Notes: generated by a model not told the origin, from the sequence alone. Positions 1 through 5,689 are shown, counted from the stretch's first letter. The stretch: 11,906 nt of DNA from an uncultured Ruminococcus sp. (GCA_902778985.1 CACYZS010000121.1:1-11906); one strand, 5' to 3'. Made by a program: numbers and translations.

Positions 1-41
1 TTTTATAGCAAAAATAAGGGATATTTGCCTATTTCGAGCAT

Positions 42-86
42 AAATAAAAGGACTGGCAATCGACAAATTGTATCAATTACTAGTCC
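42..86 (-). terminator. Rho-independent terminator of tRNA-Leu
   Basis: Read on the minus strand, GGACT-a-GTAATTGA pairs with TCGATTGC-c-AGTCC. This gives five plus eight base pairs, including two G-U wobbles, separated by one mismatch. The loop is short and AT-rich, and a TTTTATTT tract follows. It begins six bases after the CCA end of the tRNA, so it ends the tRNA transcript. Confidence 0.8.
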
Positions 87-91
87 AGTTA

Positions 92-178
92 TGGTGCGGG
101 TTAAAGGACTTGAACCTTCACAACCTTGCGGTCATAAGAACCTGAATCTTACGCGTCTGCCAATTCCGCCAAACCCGC
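92..178 (-). tRNA. tRNA-Leu (anticodon CAG)
   Basis: The minus strand folds as a complete class II tRNA of 87 nt with an encoded CCA. The seven-pair acceptor stem is GCGGGTT with AACCCGC. The anticodon stem TAAGA/TCTTA encloses the loop TTCAGGT, giving anticodon CAG (plus-strand bases 142-144). A long variable arm is built around ACCGCAAGGT, and the T arm is GAAGG-TTCAAGT-CCTTT. The discriminator base is A, as expected for leucine. It reads CUG codons, which are very common in the GC-rich genes of this window. It has its own promoter and terminator, so it is a single-gene transcript. A decayed inverted copy of its 3' 53 bases lies at 1374-1426. Confidence 0.97.
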
Positions 179-196
179 GTTTCGGAATGCTTGAAT

Positions 197-225
197 ATCA
201 TATCACACCCGCCGGGGTTTGTCAA
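197..225 (-). promoter_or_regulatory. Sigma-A promoter of tRNA-Leu
   Basis: On the minus strand a perfect -35 box TTGACA (220-225) is followed by a 17-base spacer and a -10 box TATGAT (197-202, five of six consensus bases). Transcription would start near 190, about a dozen bases before the mature tRNA 5' end at 178. This is a strong promoter of the type expected for stable RNA. Confidence 0.85.
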
Positions 226-229
226 GGTC

Positions 230-271
230 TTTTTGAAAAAAAGAAGAAAAGGGCTCGCGACGGTGCGAGCC
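230..271 (-). terminator. Rho-independent terminator after the deacetylase gene
   Basis: On the minus strand GGCTCGC and GCGAGCC (265-271 and 252-258) form a perfect seven-pair stem with loop ACCGTC. A pyrimidine tract, CTTTTCTTCTTTTTTT, follows directly. It lies about 120 bases after the deacetylase stop codon and immediately before the tRNA promoter, so it isolates the two transcripts. Confidence 0.85.
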
Positions 272-284
272 GAAGAAAACGGGT

Positions 285-354
285 GGCGCGGATCGCGGTT
301 TCGGTGTAGGCGACGGCGATCTCCAAGCCCGTCACGTCGGTCGGCGCGATGCCG
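285..354 (-). pseudogene. C-terminal fragment of a duplicate of the lipoprotein gene at 1483-2187
   Basis: These 70 bases match 1546-1615, inside the lipoprotein gene and in the same orientation, at 65 of 70 positions without gaps (counted by eye). On the minus strand the fragment still reads in frame as IAPTDVTGLEIAVAYTETAI, against IAPTGVTGMEIAVAYTDTAI in the intact protein (about residues 193-212). Both the upstream and the downstream sequence are unrelated to the gene. There is no start codon, and the frame runs on into the deacetylase terminator. It is therefore a remnant of a partial duplication, not a gene. It sits in the 3' untranslated part of the deacetylase transcript. Confidence 0.8.
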
Positions 355-391
355 TTTCCGGAGTCGAATCGAGAAGATAAAAGCGGAATAA

Positions 392-1240
392 TCAGACTTT
401 TAAAACGACGGTTTTTCCGGCGGGAATGAAATAGTCGTTTTCAAAGCAGGAAACGTAGACGTCGGTGCAGGTGGGGTTTTGAACCGTGTTTCCGTCGGCG
501 GAGAACCGCAACGCGTCGTACGCTTTGACGTAGGTCGCGATTTCACCGTTGGTGGCGTACCAGATATAATCGCGGTTGCTGACCGCTTTGCAGAAGTTCT
601 CCAACACTTCCCAGTTGTTTTCGTCGTTGAATTCGTAGGAGTGTCCCCACAGATAAAAGAGTTCGGGGTGTTTATTCCACACGTACTGTTTGGTATTGTA
701 GGGCTTTGCAAATTGTTCCGCCAACTCCATCAAACGGGGATCGTCGTGGTGACAGGTGGGATTCCAACGAAGCCAATCTTCGGGAAGATCAAAATTGCCC
801 GTATTGTCGATGGTTCTGGCATATTCGATGCCGCAGCAGCGCAAGATCTCCACGGCTCGTTCGTTCACGGAGCCGCGGGCGTAAGCGCATCCTTTTACCA
901 CGCCGCCAAACATTTTTTCCAACGTCAGACGGTTGGAAATGATATCCTGCGTCCCCATTTCAAAGGGCATTTCCGCAAGGGGAAGGTGACGGGAACCGTG
1001 GCAGGCAACTTCGCACTTACCGTCGGAATACAGATCCAGCGCTTCCTGCTTGGTCATCAATTTGCGTTTGGGTTTGTCGCAATCCCGAAGCCAATCGGAG
1101 GGAACGTTGAACGTGCATTTGATATTGTAGGCGTCGAGTATTTTCTTCAAGCGGATATCGTAGATGAAACAGTCGTCGTAACTGAGCGTCAGGGCTTTGT
1201 AGCGAAATCCGGGAAACCGTAAAAAAGGACGAATTTTCAT
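392..1240 (-). CDS. Polysaccharide deacetylase-like protein (NodB / carbohydrate esterase 4 fold)
   Basis: The 282-residue protein has hallmarks of metal-dependent N-deacetylases of the NodB family. The N-terminal strand TLSYDD (D22, D23) fits motif 1, which supplies the catalytic base and a metal ligand. CHGSRH (H81, H85) fits the metal-binding HxxxH of motif 2. ARGSVNERAV (from about 121) resembles motif 3, and YLWGHSYEF (196-204, H200) looks like the late catalytic-histidine segment. Such enzymes remove acetyl or related groups from cell-wall or exopolysaccharide sugars. No signal peptide or membrane segment is visible, so a cytoplasmic substrate is possible, and the substrate is unknown. 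The ATG at 1240 has GGAG ten bases upstream. The gene is monocistronic, with its own promoter and terminator. It is less GC-rich in third positions than the other genes here, which suggests acquisition. Confidence 0.8.
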   Translation of the reverse strand: MKIRPFLRFPGFRYKALTLSYDDCFIYDIRLKKILDAYNIKCTFNVPSDWLRDCDKPKRKLMTKQEALDLYSDGKCEVACHGSRHLPLAEMPFEMGTQDIISNRLTLEKMFGGVVKGCAYARGSVNERAVEILRCCGIEYARTIDNTGNFDLPEDWLRWNPTCHHDDPRLMELAEQFAKPYNTKQYVWNKHPELFYLWGHSYEFNDENNWEVLENFCKAVSNRDYIWYATNGEIATYVKAYDALRFSADGNTVQNPTCTDVYVSCFENDYFIPAGKTVVLKV

Positions 1241-1288
1241 ATGAAAGGTTCTCCGTCAAAGTTTAAGATTTTTGTATGTAAAGCCTTC

Positions 1289-1324
1289 GAAAACAAGTAT
1301 ATTCCTTTTTGAATGAAAAAGCAA
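1289..1324 (-). promoter_or_regulatory. Probable promoter of the deacetylase gene
   Basis: On the minus strand TTGCTT (1319-1324) and TATACT (1296-1301) are separated by exactly 17 bases. The -10 box matches consensus at five of six positions, the -35 at three. The surroundings are AT-rich. The predicted start near 1289 leaves a leader of roughly 50 bases before the ATG at 1240. Confidence 0.6.
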
Positions 1325-1373
1325 TATTTTTCGAAAAACTATTATCACCCGTTTTACCGAAAAGCGTTACCGT

Positions 1374-1426
1374 CCGTTTCTTACGACCGCAAGGCTGTGC
1401 GGGTTATGGTCTTTTTACCCGCACCA
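1374..1426 (+). repeat. Decayed inverted copy of the 3' part of tRNA-Leu
   Basis: This plus-strand stretch aligns without gaps to the last 53 bases of the tRNA-Leu at 92-144 (minus strand), with 42 identities counted by eye. It spans the 3' anticodon stem, variable arm, T arm, acceptor strand and CCA. The best blocks are GACCGCAAGG with its flanks and the exact end ACCCGCACCA. The 5' part of a tRNA is absent upstream: no GCGGGT-type acceptor strand occurs there. The T stem no longer pairs, so it cannot be a working tRNA. GTGCGGGT and ACCCGCAC within it form an alternative eight-pair hairpin. It is inverted relative to the intact tRNA. Confidence 0.75.
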
Positions 1427-1455
1427 GCGCAAAGGGCGTCCCCGCGGGGACGCCC
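1427..1455 (-). terminator. Likely terminator of the lipoprotein gene
   Basis: Bases 1434-1455 are a perfect 22-base palindrome (GGGCGTCCCC-GC-GGGGACGCCC), able to form a nine-pair stem with a small loop. On the minus strand it is followed by CTTTGCG, a short U tract. It lies about 30 bases after the lipoprotein stop codon. The weak tract makes termination plausible rather than certain. Confidence 0.5.
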
Positions 1456-1482
1456 TGTCTCTGTTTGTGTCGGTCGCTTTTG

Positions 1483-2187
1483 TCAATACGTATACGTCAC
1501 CGTCACCGTGACCGGGACGTCGTTCTGGCTGTAGGAAAGGGTCAGGGTGCGGATCGCGGTATCGGTGTAGGCGACGGCGATCTCCATACCCGTCACGCCG
1601 GTCGGCGCGATGCCGAAGAAGTTTTCCAGTTGATCGTCGGGAACGCCGGCGGTCAGCGTCTTCTCCCCGTCGCCCGTGTGGATGACGGGGGACGAAACGT
1701 AGCCCTGCGAAACCTCCGGCGCCGCGAGGATCAAACCGGTCGCGACGCGGTCCCAGACGAAGAGCCCGGCGTAGTTTGCGCGGATCTCTTCCGCCGTTCC
1801 GACGACGGGATCGAGCGTCTCTTCGGTAACGAAGCGTTCGGCGTCGGCGGGGTTCAGCCGATCGACCTTCGCGCTGTAGGTCAGGGTCTCGCCGTCTTTA
1901 CACAGGGTCGAGGACGCGCGGAGTTTGGTCCCGATCCCGGGATCGTCGTAGACGACCGCGGTCTCCGCCTTGGTAAGCGAGGCGTACAGGTCGTGGAAGA
2001 GCGTGCGCACCTGAATCAGATCGTCTTCCTTCGCGTCTTCGGTCTGCTCGGCGGTGGTGCGGGCGGGTTCCTTGGTCGCCTTCCCGCCTTCGCCGCCCGA
2101 GTTCGTCGGCATCAGCGAACAGCCGACAGAGAAAGCGAGCGTCAGCGCGCAAAGAAGCAAAGCAAGCAGTCTGGCTGCGGTTTTCAT
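1483..2187 (-). CDS. Predicted lipoprotein of unknown function
   Basis: The 234-residue protein begins with a lysine, a hydrophobic stretch (about 6-19) and SVGC at 20-23. This is a lipobox-like site, although position -3 is Ser rather than the usual Leu or Val. A low-complexity linker rich in Gly, Thr, Glu and Lys (about 29-56) follows, as in exported lipoproteins tethered to the membrane by Cys23. The remainder (57-234) is a soluble domain with alternating beta-like segments ending in PVTVTVTYTY. I do not recognise the family; a sensory or substrate-binding role outside the cell would fit but is not shown. The ATG at 2187 has GGAAGGAG nine bases upstream (2197-2204). The gene is transcribed alone, divergently from the phosphatase operon. 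A 70-bp copy of its 3' region survives at 285-354. Confidence 0.75.
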   Translation of the reverse strand: MKTAARLLALLLCALTLAFSVGCSLMPTNSGGEGGKATKEPARTTAEQTEDAKEDDLIQVRTLFHDLYASLTKAETAVVYDDPGIGTKLRASSTLCKDGETLTYSAKVDRLNPADAERFVTEETLDPVVGTAEEIRANYAGLFVWDRVATGLILAAPEVSQGYVSSPVIHTGDGEKTLTAGVPDDQLENFFGIAPTGVTGMEIAVAYTDTAIRTLTLSYSQNDVPVTVTVTYTY

Positions 2188-2221
2188 TTATCGTTTCTCC
2201 TTCCGGGACGTTTCTTTTTTC

Positions 2222-2250
2222 AGTTTAGCACAGACGGCGCGGAAAGTCAA
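2222..2250 (-). promoter_or_regulatory. Promoter of the lipoprotein gene
   Basis: On the minus strand TTGACT (2245-2250) and TAAACT (2222-2227) are spaced by 17 bases. TGC directly precedes the -10 box, making an extended -10. It lies about 35 bases before the start codon at 2187. It is back-to-back with the operon promoter at 2289-2317, separated by a GC-rich stretch. Confidence 0.65.
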
Positions 2251-2288
2251 GGGCGCGCGTCGCGGGCGCGCTTTTTCGCGCGGGAGAA

Positions 2289-2317
2289 TTGACATTACGG
2301 GGAGAAAATGGTATAAT
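2289..2317 (+). promoter_or_regulatory. Consensus sigma-A promoter of the HAD/SDR/flavoprotein operon
   Basis: TTGACA (2289-2294), a 17-base spacer and TATAAT (2312-2317) match consensus completely, and TGG precedes the -10 as an extended element. Transcription should start near 2324, leaving a short leader with AAGGAGA (2334-2340) before the ATG at 2347. No operator-like repeat overlaps it, so high constitutive activity is likely. Confidence 0.93.
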
Positions 2318-2346
2318 CGGAAGAAGAAAAACGAAGGAGAAAACCC

Positions 2347-3147
2347 ATGGGCATCTTTGACGGCGTGCTGATCTGCTCGGACTGGGACGGTTCGCTTTCG
2401 AGCGGGCGCCAAGCCCCGGGAAACGAGGTCTGTCCCGAGAACCGGGCGGCGATCCGCTACTTCCAGGAAAACGGCGGACTGTTCACCGTCTGCTCGGGTC
2501 GCTACCCGAACTACATCCTCTCCTTCAAAGAACAGGTCTTCCCCAACACCGCCCTGATCGCCCTGAACGGCGCGCTGATCGTCGATCCCGTGAGCGGCGA
2601 AACTCTGCGCGAACAGGTCCTTGACCGCTCGATCTTCTCCTATATCGACCGGATCCTCGACGCTTTCCCTTTCCCGGCGAACTTTTTGCAGTACCCCGCG
2701 GGGGCGGGCGGCTCGGCGACCTACTCGCGGGAAGAGTACAGAATGAACCGGGAGAAGATCGAGGATATCCCCTGCTACAAGGCGCTGCTGGTCACCGACG
2801 ACGGCGAGCACGGCGTGATCTTGCGCGATCTTGCACGGAAGATCATCGCGGGGACGGATTTTGAAGCCGCGCGCAGTTGGCCGATCGGGCTGGAATTCAT
2901 CAACCGCGAGAGCAACAAGGGCGGCGCCGTCCGCTTCCTGAAAGAGAGGACCGGGGCGGATCTTCTGGTCACGGTCGGAGACTACGAGAACGATATCCCG
3001 ATGCTGAAAGAAGCCGATATCGGCTTTGCCGTCGCCAACGCGATCGACGAGGTCAAGGCTGCCGCCGACCGGGTGACGAAAGCCACGTGCGCCGAGGGGG
3101 CGGTTGCCGAAATCATAGGAGAGATCGAGAAAATCCGGCGTTGCTGA
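2347..3147 (+). CDS. HAD-superfamily (Cof-type, class IIB) phosphatase
   Basis: The 266-residue protein shows all four haloacid dehalogenase motifs. Motif I is SDWDGSL, with nucleophile D12 and acid/base D14. Motif II is TVCSGR with S50. Motif III is Lys K191 in NKGGAV, and motif IV is GDYENDIPML with Mg2+ ligands D212 and D216. The region between motifs II and III (about 80-185) is the position of the C2 cap of Cof-type enzymes. These are cytosolic Mg2+-dependent phosphatases acting on sugar phosphates, nucleotides or flavin phosphates; the exact substrate cannot be read here. Length is normal for the family. The start is fixed by AAGGAGA six bases upstream of ATG and the consensus promoter. 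It is the first gene of an operon with a dehydrogenase and a flavoprotein. Confidence 0.92.
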   Translation: MGIFDGVLICSDWDGSLSSGRQAPGNEVCPENRAAIRYFQENGGLFTVCSGRYPNYILSFKEQVFPNTALIALNGALIVDPVSGETLREQVLDRSIFSYIDRILDAFPFPANFLQYPAGAGGSATYSREEYRMNREKIEDIPCYKALLVTDDGEHGVILRDLARKIIAGTDFEAARSWPIGLEFINRESNKGGAVRFLKERTGADLLVTVGDYENDIPMLKEADIGFAVANAIDEVKAAADRVTKATCAEGAVAEIIGEIEKIRRC

Positions 3148-3184
3148 AACGCTTTTCCGGTACGTCCGGGAGAAGGAGAACGGT

Positions 3185-3991
3185 ATGAACGAAACCAACG
3201 CGGCGCCCGTCAAGCGGGTCGCGCTGATCACCGGGGCAAGTTCGGGTATGGGTCGGGAATTCGCCCGCCGCCTGGTCGCCCTCGGGGAGTGCGACGAACT
3301 GTGGCTCGTGGCGCGGCGGCGCGAACCGATGGAAGAACTCGGGCGGGAACTCGGCGTTCCGGCGCGCGTGGTCTGCGCCGATCTTGCGAGCGCCGAGGGG
3401 CTTGCGGCCCTGAAAAACGAACTTGCCGAGGCGACGCCCGCCCTTTCGTGGGTGATCTCTGCCGCCGGGTTCGGGGTGTTCGGACGCTTCGACGAGGTGT
3501 CGGACGAGGACGTTTTCAAGATGATCGACCTCAACGTCAAAGGGGCGGTCGCGGTGACGCGCATGGCGATCCCGTATATATCCCGCGGCGGACATATCGT
3601 CGAACTCGGGAGCGGCTCGGTCTTCTGCCCGCTTCCGAACTTCAATATCTACGCGTCGAGCAAGGCCTTCATTCTCCATTATTCGCGGGCGCTGCGCGAA
3701 GAGGTCAAACACCTCGGGATCACTTGCACGGTCTTCTGCCCCGGGTGGGTGGACACCGCCTTCTTCTCGGTCGCGGACAAGGAGGGCGACGACGTCCACA
3801 AGCCCCCGATGGAAAAGCGCAAACCGCTGCTGAAAGCCGACCGCTGCGTAAGAGGCGCCGTCAGAGCCGCCCTGCGCGGAAAGGCGCTCTACACGACCAA
3901 CTGGTACACGAAACTCGAACACCTGCTCTCGAAACTCCTGCCCGCGCCGTTACTTATCGCCGGGTGGAAATCGATGCAGAACAAGAAGTGA
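3185..3991 (+). CDS. Short-chain dehydrogenase/reductase (SDR)
   Basis: The 268-residue protein is a classical SDR with a Rossmann fold. ITGASSGMG (15-23) is the NAD(P) glycine motif, CADLAS (64-69) the adenine-contact region and ISAAG (91-95) the NNAG-like motif. N117, S143, Y156 and K160 form the catalytic tetrad, with YASSK intact, and CPGW (185-188) is the cofactor loop. The arginines after the second strand (ARRRE, 43-47) favour NADP(H). The C-terminal part (about 235-262) is hydrophobic and basic, resembling SDRs that act on lipophilic substrates at the membrane; this is an inference. The ATG has AAGGAGA upstream. The gap from the phosphatase gene is 37 bases, and the next gene begins one base after its stop, so the genes are co-transcribed. 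Confidence 0.93.
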   Translation: MNETNAAPVKRVALITGASSGMGREFARRLVALGECDELWLVARRREPMEELGRELGVPARVVCADLASAEGLAALKNELAEATPALSWVISAAGFGVFGRFDEVSDEDVFKMIDLNVKGAVAVTRMAIPYISRGGHIVELGSGSVFCPLPNFNIYASSKAFILHYSRALREEVKHLGITCTVFCPGWVDTAFFSVADKEGDDVHKPPMEKRKPLLKADRCVRGAVRAALRGKALYTTNWYTKLEHLLSKLLPAPLLIAGWKSMQNKK

Positions 3992-3992
3992 T

Positions 3993-4607
3993 ATGGGACG
4001 GATCAAACTGAAGGGCGGCGCCCTGACCGCGCCGGTCCCGCCCGCTTTGGTGACGGTGGCGGCGGGAGACGAAAAGAACGTTCTCACGGTGGCGTGGACC
4101 GGGATCCTTGCGACGATCCCGCCGACCACCTATATCTCGGTGCGCCCGCGCCGCCACTCGTACCGCCTGCTCGAACAAAGCCGCGAATTCGTCCTGCACC
4201 TGCCCCCGGCGTCTCTTGCAAGACAGGTCGACTACTGCGGCACCTTTACCGGGGCGAAGGTCGACAAGTTCGAGAAGTGCAACTTCACGCTCCTGCCCTC
4301 CGACGAGGTAAGCGCGCCGACCGTCGCCGAGTGCCCCGTCGCGCTCGAATGCCGGGTAAAAGAGATCCTGCCGATGGGTTCGCACGACGTTTTCATCGCC
4401 GAGATCGTCTCGGTCTCGGTCGACGAAAGTCTGATGGACAAGACCGGGAAACTCCGCCTCGAGCGGGCGCACCTGCTCGCCTTCGGGCACGGGGAGTACT
4501 ACGCTCTCGGCGAAAAGGTGGGGGTTTTCGGCTTTTCGGCGGTCAAACGCCGCAAGAAACCCGCGACAGCCAAACAGAAAGGAAACGAACATGGAAAACG
4601 ACGCTGA
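3993..4607 (+). CDS. Flavin reductase-like (flavoredoxin-type) FMN-binding protein
   Basis: The 204-residue protein has the layout of the flavin-reductase-like split-barrel family: PVPPALVTV near the start, VLTVAWTGILATIPPTTYIS (30-49), then RRHSYRLLEQSREFVLHLP and a YCGTFTG segment. Members bind FMN and pass electrons between NAD(P)H and acceptors, or act as flavoredoxins in anaerobes. The C-terminal tail (about 183-204) is strongly basic, rich in Lys and Arg. The start lies one base after the dehydrogenase stop codon with only a weak purine-rich site, suggesting translational coupling. Its last 17 bases overlap the start of the broken regulator gene. Partnership with the neighbouring dehydrogenase as a redox pair is an inference. 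Confidence 0.85.
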   Translation: MGRIKLKGGALTAPVPPALVTVAAGDEKNVLTVAWTGILATIPPTTYISVRPRRHSYRLLEQSREFVLHLPPASLARQVDYCGTFTGAKVDKFEKCNFTLLPSDEVSAPTVAECPVALECRVKEILPMGSHDVFIAEIVSVSVDESLMDKTGKLRLERAHLLAFGHGEYYALGEKVGVFGFSAVKRRKKPATAKQKGNEHGKRR

Positions 4608-4892
4608 ACGGATCCGGGAAAAAGTGCTCCGCCTGATCGACCTCCCAAGACCGTCAGCAACTGGCGGCGGGGGCGTTCCACGTCGTATATGAAGCAACTC
4701 GCGAAGATCGCGCCGCTGCTCGGGATCCACGCCGCCGACTTTCTGCTCGACGCGGGTTCCGACGACTACGGACAGCGGCTGCTCCACCTCTGGCGGCGCA
4801 CCGAAGTCCTGCCCCCCGAGGAGCGCGCGGCGCTGACCGAGACCCTCTCGCAGGTCATCCGTCTCTACCTCTCCGCCCACAAGGATACCTGA
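4591..4892 (+). pseudogene. Broken XRE-type helix-turn-helix regulator
   Basis: An ATG at 4591 with AAAGGA upstream opens MENDAERIREKVLRLID, a typical first helix of a small XRE-family protein, but this frame stops at 4690-4692. From about 4644 a different frame gives PPKTVSNWRRGRSTSYMKQL, the recognition helix and its follow-up, and continues through LLGIHAADFLL to a stop at 4890-4892. The piece that should lie between them (rest of helix 1, turn and helix 2, roughly 13-16 residues) is missing. The join around 4639-4646 therefore looks like a deletion of length 1 modulo 3. An ATG at 4689 gives a 67-residue open frame but lacks the DNA-binding helices. The start overlaps the flavoprotein gene, so it was the last gene of this operon. 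Confidence 0.8.
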
Positions 4893-5100
4893 CCGCGCGG
4901 TCAATGATATCCGCTGACGCGGGTGATATACGCTGCGGCGTATGTTTGGTAACCTTCATATTGCGCCGCCCGGCGCAATATATCATGCGCGGCGTCGCCG
5001 CGTATATCATACGGCGCGGAGCATTTTCCGTGCCGTATATCATATCGCGAACGCGATATATCATTCCGCGCAAGCGGTTCGCGCCGCGCGGCGAGACAAA
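4890..5100 (+). repeat. Array of unlike palindromes joined by a constant TATATCAT/TGATATA linker
   Basis: At least six palindromes of different sequence lie in tandem: 4890-4903 (TGACCGCGCGGTCA), 4911-4922, 4928-4943, 4958-4981 (ATATTGCGCCG/CGGCGCAATAT), 4988-5002 (CGCGGCG-T-CGCCGCG), 5010-5037 and 5042-5059. CCGC-GCAA-GCGG at 5066-5077 follows, with more GC-rich inverted sequence to 5091. They are separated by the same short linker. It reads TGATAT(A) at 4905-4910 and 4924-4930, and TATATCAT at 4979-4986, 5003-5010, 5036-5043 and 5057-5064. The linker flips orientation around GGTAACC near 4949-4954. Repeat-to-repeat distances are 19-33 bases. No protein is convincing here. It is probably a non-coding repeat element, unlike CRISPR. 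Confidence 0.8.
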
Positions 5101-5133
5101 TGCGGTGCCCGTCGGGCGCCGCACATTTTTATT
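5101..5133 (+). terminator. Rho-independent terminator of the HAD/SDR/flavoprotein operon
   Basis: TGCGGTGCCC (5101-5110) pairs with GGGCGCCGCA (5114-5123) as a ten-pair stem with one G-U and a three-base loop. CATTTTTATT follows. It directly follows the palindrome array and is the first convincing terminator downstream of the operon. Confidence 0.8.
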
Positions 5134-5149
5134 ATGGAAGACGCATACC

Positions 5150-5179
5150 CTGTACCGACCGAAAAAAGGGAGGGTACAG
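5150..5179 (+). promoter_or_regulatory. Possible leader hairpin over the ribosome site of the next gene
   Basis: CTGTACC (5150-5156) pairs with GGTACAG (5173-5179), a seven-base-pair stem whose loop and 3' arm contain the GGGAGGG ribosome site (5168-5174) of the gene starting at 5184. A 17-codon frame from ATG 5134 (MEDAYPVPTEKREGTAP) ends in TGA overlapping the GTG start, which would allow translational coupling. It has no visible ribosome site of its own. Regulation is speculative. Confidence 0.3.
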
Positions 5180-5183
5180 CGCC

Positions 5184-5663
5184 GTGAAAAAGACCGAACG
5201 CATACGCCTCTCCCCGACCACGCTCCACCGGAGCGGCGCCGAAACCGAAGAGGGCGTCCCGCTCCTGCTCTGGCGGATCGAGTTCCCCGCTTTCGACGAG
5301 GCAGACGAAAAGACCGGGGCGGCGGCGTTTTACGGGAAAGCCGCCGAAAAATGCGAAGCCTACCTGACGGGACGGTTTACCGACCGGTTGCGGGAGGAAT
5401 ACCGCGCGGCGGACCCCGCCCGCCGCCGCTTCGTTTTTCGCCCCGCGGTCTACGCCCATACGGTACGGTTCACCCCGGGCGACGAAGTTCTTTCGGTCGA
5501 GCGGACGGTCACGCTCAAACGGGCGGGGCGTCTCCTCTATACCCGCGACTTTTGCGAGCGGTGGGACCAAACCGACGGCTCGCCGATCGCCCCGCCCGCT
5601 AAAACCGGAAAAGCGCGGCGTTCCCGCCGAAAAACCCGCGAAAAAAAGCGGGAAAAAGGTTGA
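5184..5663 (+). CDS. Hypothetical protein with a basic C-terminal tail
   Basis: The 159-residue protein is chosen to start at GTG 5184, with GGGAGGG nine bases upstream; longer upstream frames run through the terminator and repeat array. Residues 27-100 read like an alpha/beta domain: LLLWRIEFPAF, then a helix AAAFYGKAAEKCEAYLTGRF, then a strand-rich part to LLYTRDFCERWD (117-128). This resembles small clostridial proteins of the DUF3298 type, which have an ENxxY-like helix followed by sheets, but the match is only an impression. The tail from 143 is almost entirely Lys, Arg and Glu, suggesting nucleic-acid or membrane contact. There is no signal peptide or membrane segment. It lies between a terminator and the ATP synthase operon, whose -35 box overlaps its stop codon. 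No own promoter is evident. Confidence 0.6.
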   Translation: MKKTERIRLSPTTLHRSGAETEEGVPLLLWRIEFPAFDEADEKTGAAAFYGKAAEKCEAYLTGRFTDRLREEYRAADPARRRFVFRPAVYAHTVRFTPGDEVLSVERTVTLKRAGRLLYTRDFCERWDQTDGSPIAPPAKTGKARRSRRKTREKKREKG

Positions 5664-5689
5664 CGCGGGCGCGTGCGTTATGCTATAAT
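5660..5689 (+). promoter_or_regulatory. Promoter of the ATP synthase operon
   Basis: TTGACG (5660-5665) and TATAAT (5684-5689) are separated by 18 bases, and TGC precedes the -10 box as an extended element. The -35 box overlaps the TGA stop codon of the upstream gene. The start near 5696 gives a leader of about 55 bases. Within it CCGGGATC and GATCCGG (about 5717-5738) can form a stem with one bulge just before the ribosome site GGAAGGGAG. Confidence 0.85.

Noticed and set aside
25..391. Short plus-strand open frames over the tRNA and terminator region
   Set aside because: They run through the antisense of a tRNA and a terminator hairpin, have no ribosome site and translate to basic low-complexity sequence.
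479..1222. Plus-strand open frame of 247 codons opposite the deacetylase
   Set aside because: The minus-strand protein has deacetylase motifs, a promoter and a ribosome site. The plus frame shows only hydrophobic low-complexity translation without family features.
92..1426. Classical attL/attR pair around an integrated island
   Set aside because: The tRNA copy at 1374-1426 is inverted, and only a 10-base direct match (GTGCGGGTTA) exists. No integrase is seen, so simple tRNA-targeted integration is not supported.
2188..3645. Minus-strand open frame of 485 codons opposite the HAD and SDR genes
   Set aside because: The sense genes have complete catalytic motifs and good starts; this frame has none and crosses the divergent promoter region.
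4890..5100. Palindrome array read as a CRISPR
   Set aside because: The constant part is only 7-8 bases, the variable parts are self-complementary and of unequal length (about 11-25 bases), and no cas gene is present.
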